In this document: positions 62,637-64,000 of the stretch, piece after piece
Layout of the letters: each line of letters opens with the position of its first letter
How positions within the stretch are numbered: position 1 is the stretch's first letter
NCBI RefSeq assembly: GCF_009765905.1
Contig: NZ_LMUO01000019.1
Location: 608,418 to 672,417 of the forward strand
DNA length: 64,000 nt
Source: Mucilaginibacter sp. L196
Lineage (GTDB): Bacteria > Bacteroidota > Bacteroidia > Sphingobacteriales > Sphingobacteriaceae
Reading direction: 5' to 3'
The notes under the pieces: generated by a model
Databases searched by the model: none
The model's input: only the letters and a program-made list of their open reading frames with translations
What the model was told of the DNA's origin: nothing
Made by a program: the position numbers and the translations under genes

Positions 62637-64000
62637 TAAAAAGATCGTTCCATATCGTCCTTTTAGTAATCGGTATTTTTAGCTGTTTCATGTGCAATTC
62701 GGCTGTTGCAGCTGTTGGTATAAGCAACCTGCGTTGCGAAATGCTATACAATCCGCAAGGTATTAGTACAGCGCGTCCCCGTTTAAGCTGGCAAATAACC
62801 AGCGATCAGCGTAATACAGTACAAACCGCTTATGAAATTATAGTAGCCTCATCAAAGCAGAAACTGACACGTAATGAAGGTGACCTGTGGGATTCGCGTA
62901 AAACAATATCTGACAAATCCATTATGGTTAATTACGCTGGTAAACCGCTAATCAGCCGTTCGCAATGTTATTGGAAAGTTCGGGTATGGACAAACAAAGG
63001 TATAAGCGAATGGAGCAACCAACCCGCAAACTGGAGCGTTGGGTTATTAACCCCGAGCGATTGGCAGGCAAAATGGATTGGCTACGAACACGGTTTCCCC
63101 TGGGATAGCGTGAGTAAGTTTTCAAGGTTATCTGCTCGTTATTACCGCAAGCAATTTCAAGCTACGCAATCAATAAAAAAGGCTACGGTTTACATCGTTG
63201 GTTTAGGTCATTATGAACTTTACATCAACGGTAAAACCATTGGCGACCAGGTTTTGGCGGAAGCGCCCACAGATTACACCCAATCTGTATTATATAATAC
63301 GTTTGATGTTACTGCCGATATTCAACGAGGTGATAATGTTATCGGTACGGTATTAGGTAATGGCCGTTTTTTTACCATGCGGCCAAAATACAAGCCTAAA
63401 AAGATAAAAGAATTTGGATTCCCTAGGCTATTATTACAACTGGAAATAACTTATCAGGATGGCAGTAAAAAAACGATCATCAGCGACGATAGCTGGAAAT
63501 TTACCGCCGACGGCCCAATAAGAACGAATAATGAATATGATGGTGAAGAATACGATGCCACTAAAGAATTAATAGGTTGGAATAAAACAGGCTACGACGA
63601 TAACAATTGGCTAAAGCCTGAATTGGTTGAAGCGCCGGGAGGGAAGATAGAGGCCCAAATGGATGCGCCGATTAAAATAATGGATACTGTTAAGCCGATC
63701 AATATAGTCCAATTAAAACCGGGCACCTGGATAATGGACATGGGGCAGGATATGGCAGGATGGGTGCAAATGAAGGTAAAAGGCAACCGTGGCGACAAAG
63801 TTACCCTCTGCTATGCGGAAACACTAAAGCCTGATGGTGATTTGTATACAGCTAACCTCCGTGATGCCAAAGCAACCGATGTGTATATTTTAAAAGGTGG
63901 CGATGAAGAAACATGGCACCCGGTTTTTGTGTATCATGGTTTTAGGTATGTGGAGATAACCGGATATCCGGGCGCACCGACTATATCCGATTTTATCGGT
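62633..64000 (+). CDS. GH78 alpha-L-rhamnosidase, 3' end outside window
   Basis: The reading frame starts with ATG at 62633, overlapping the previous TGA (ATGA), and is open to the window end (456 codons). The signal region MIKRSFHIVLLVIGIFSC is followed by ISNLRCEMLYNPQGISTARP, the standard GH78 N-terminus. The fibronectin-like part and the concanavalin-like part (YIVGLGHYELYINGKTIGDQ) are present, and the segment ends near EITGYPGAPTISDFIG, just before the catalytic barrel. It is a second rhamnosidase different from the one at 34239. Catalytic residues cannot be checked because they lie downstream. Confidence 0.88.
   Translation, partial: MIKRSFHIVLLVIGIFSCFMCNSAVAAVGISNLRCEMLYNPQGISTARPRLSWQITSDQRNTVQTAYEIIVASSKQKLTRNEGDLWDSRKTISDKSIMVNYAGKPLISRSQCYWKVRVWTNKGISEWSNQPANWSVGLLTPSDWQAKWIGYEHGFPWDSVSKFSRLSARYYRKQFQATQSIKKATVYIVGLGHYELYINGKTIGDQVLAEAPTDYTQSVLYNTFDVTADIQRGDNVIGTVLGNGRFFTMRPKYKPKKIKEFGFPRLLLQLEITYQDGSKKTIISDDSWKFTADGPIRTNNEYDGEEYDATKELIGWNKTGYDDNNWLKPELVEAPGGKIEAQMDAPIKIMDTVKPINIVQLKPGTWIMDMGQDMAGWVQMKVKGNRGDKVTLCYAETLKPDGDLYTANLRDAKATDVYILKGGDEETWHPVFVYHGFRYVEITGYPGAPTISDFIG

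Noticed and set aside
1..64000. Search for tRNA, rRNA, CRISPR arrays, insertion sequences and phage genes
   Set aside because: No cloverleaf-like sequence, regularly spaced repeats, transposase or integrase motifs were seen by eye; a tRNAscan or Infernal run would be needed to exclude small RNAs.

Overview
The window is a carbohydrate-use region from a Bacteroidota genome, most likely a soil or plant-associated member of the Sphingobacteriaceae (Mucilaginibacter or Pedobacter type). The evidence is a SusC/SusD pair, long same-strand runs of exported glycosidases, AT-rich spacers without Shine-Dalgarno sequences, and a candidate TAnnTTTG promoter. The genus is an inference. No rRNA, tRNA, insertion sequence, phage gene or CRISPR array was seen.

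Left part (1-21 kb) holds central metabolism of deoxy sugars and sugar acids. A lactonase fragment and a zinc dehydrogenase (1-1756) look like the end of an oxidative L-fucose/L-rhamnose route. They are followed by lutABC-type L-lactate oxidation genes (1874-4620). A secreted acetylesterase and a DUF3826 protein come next. A complete phosphorylative L-rhamnose operon on the minus strand (rhaB, rhaI, aldolase/dehydrogenase fusion, rhaT; 7035-13049) yields DHAP and L-lactaldehyde/L-lactate. A second minus-strand operon (13385-19269) encodes a sodium-solute symporter, a DUF1537 acid-sugar kinase, a PdxA2-like dehydrogenase, a DapA-family aldolase and an iron alcohol dehydrogenase. Its substrate is unknown, probably a pectin-derived sugar acid. 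Class I fructose-1,6-bisphosphatase (19933-20982) fits gluconeogenesis from these products.

Right part (21-64 kb) is a very large pectin/rhamnogalacturonan utilisation locus. A PL1-type lyase and an (alpha/alpha)6 glycosidase lie divergently at 21084-24559. A tight seven-gene operon (25057-41996) encodes a GH67-N-like glycosidase, GH95, GH2-malectin, GH78 rhamnosidase, a GH43-like propeller, a cytosolic AraA-like isomerase and GH2. An AraC regulator (42012-42914) separates it from the second operon (43341 to beyond 64000): DUF3826, SusC, SusD, a second PL1-type lyase, a 1051-residue beta-helix fusion, a GH140-type apiosidase, GH43, a propeller protein, an acetylesterase, GH2 and a second GH78 that runs off the window.

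The proposed logic is that lyases and esterases open pectin, SusCD imports oligosaccharides, and GH78/GH95/GH2/GH43/GH140 enzymes trim rhamnose, L-galactose or fucose, galactose, arabinose and apiose. The released deoxy sugars then feed the left-hand catabolic operons, with L-lactate and DHAP as end products. Apiosidase plus a GH95 carrying the L-galactosidase-type residue points to rhamnogalacturonan-II-like side chains, but several RG-II hallmark families are not in the window. Short inverted repeats shared between spacers suggest co-regulation.
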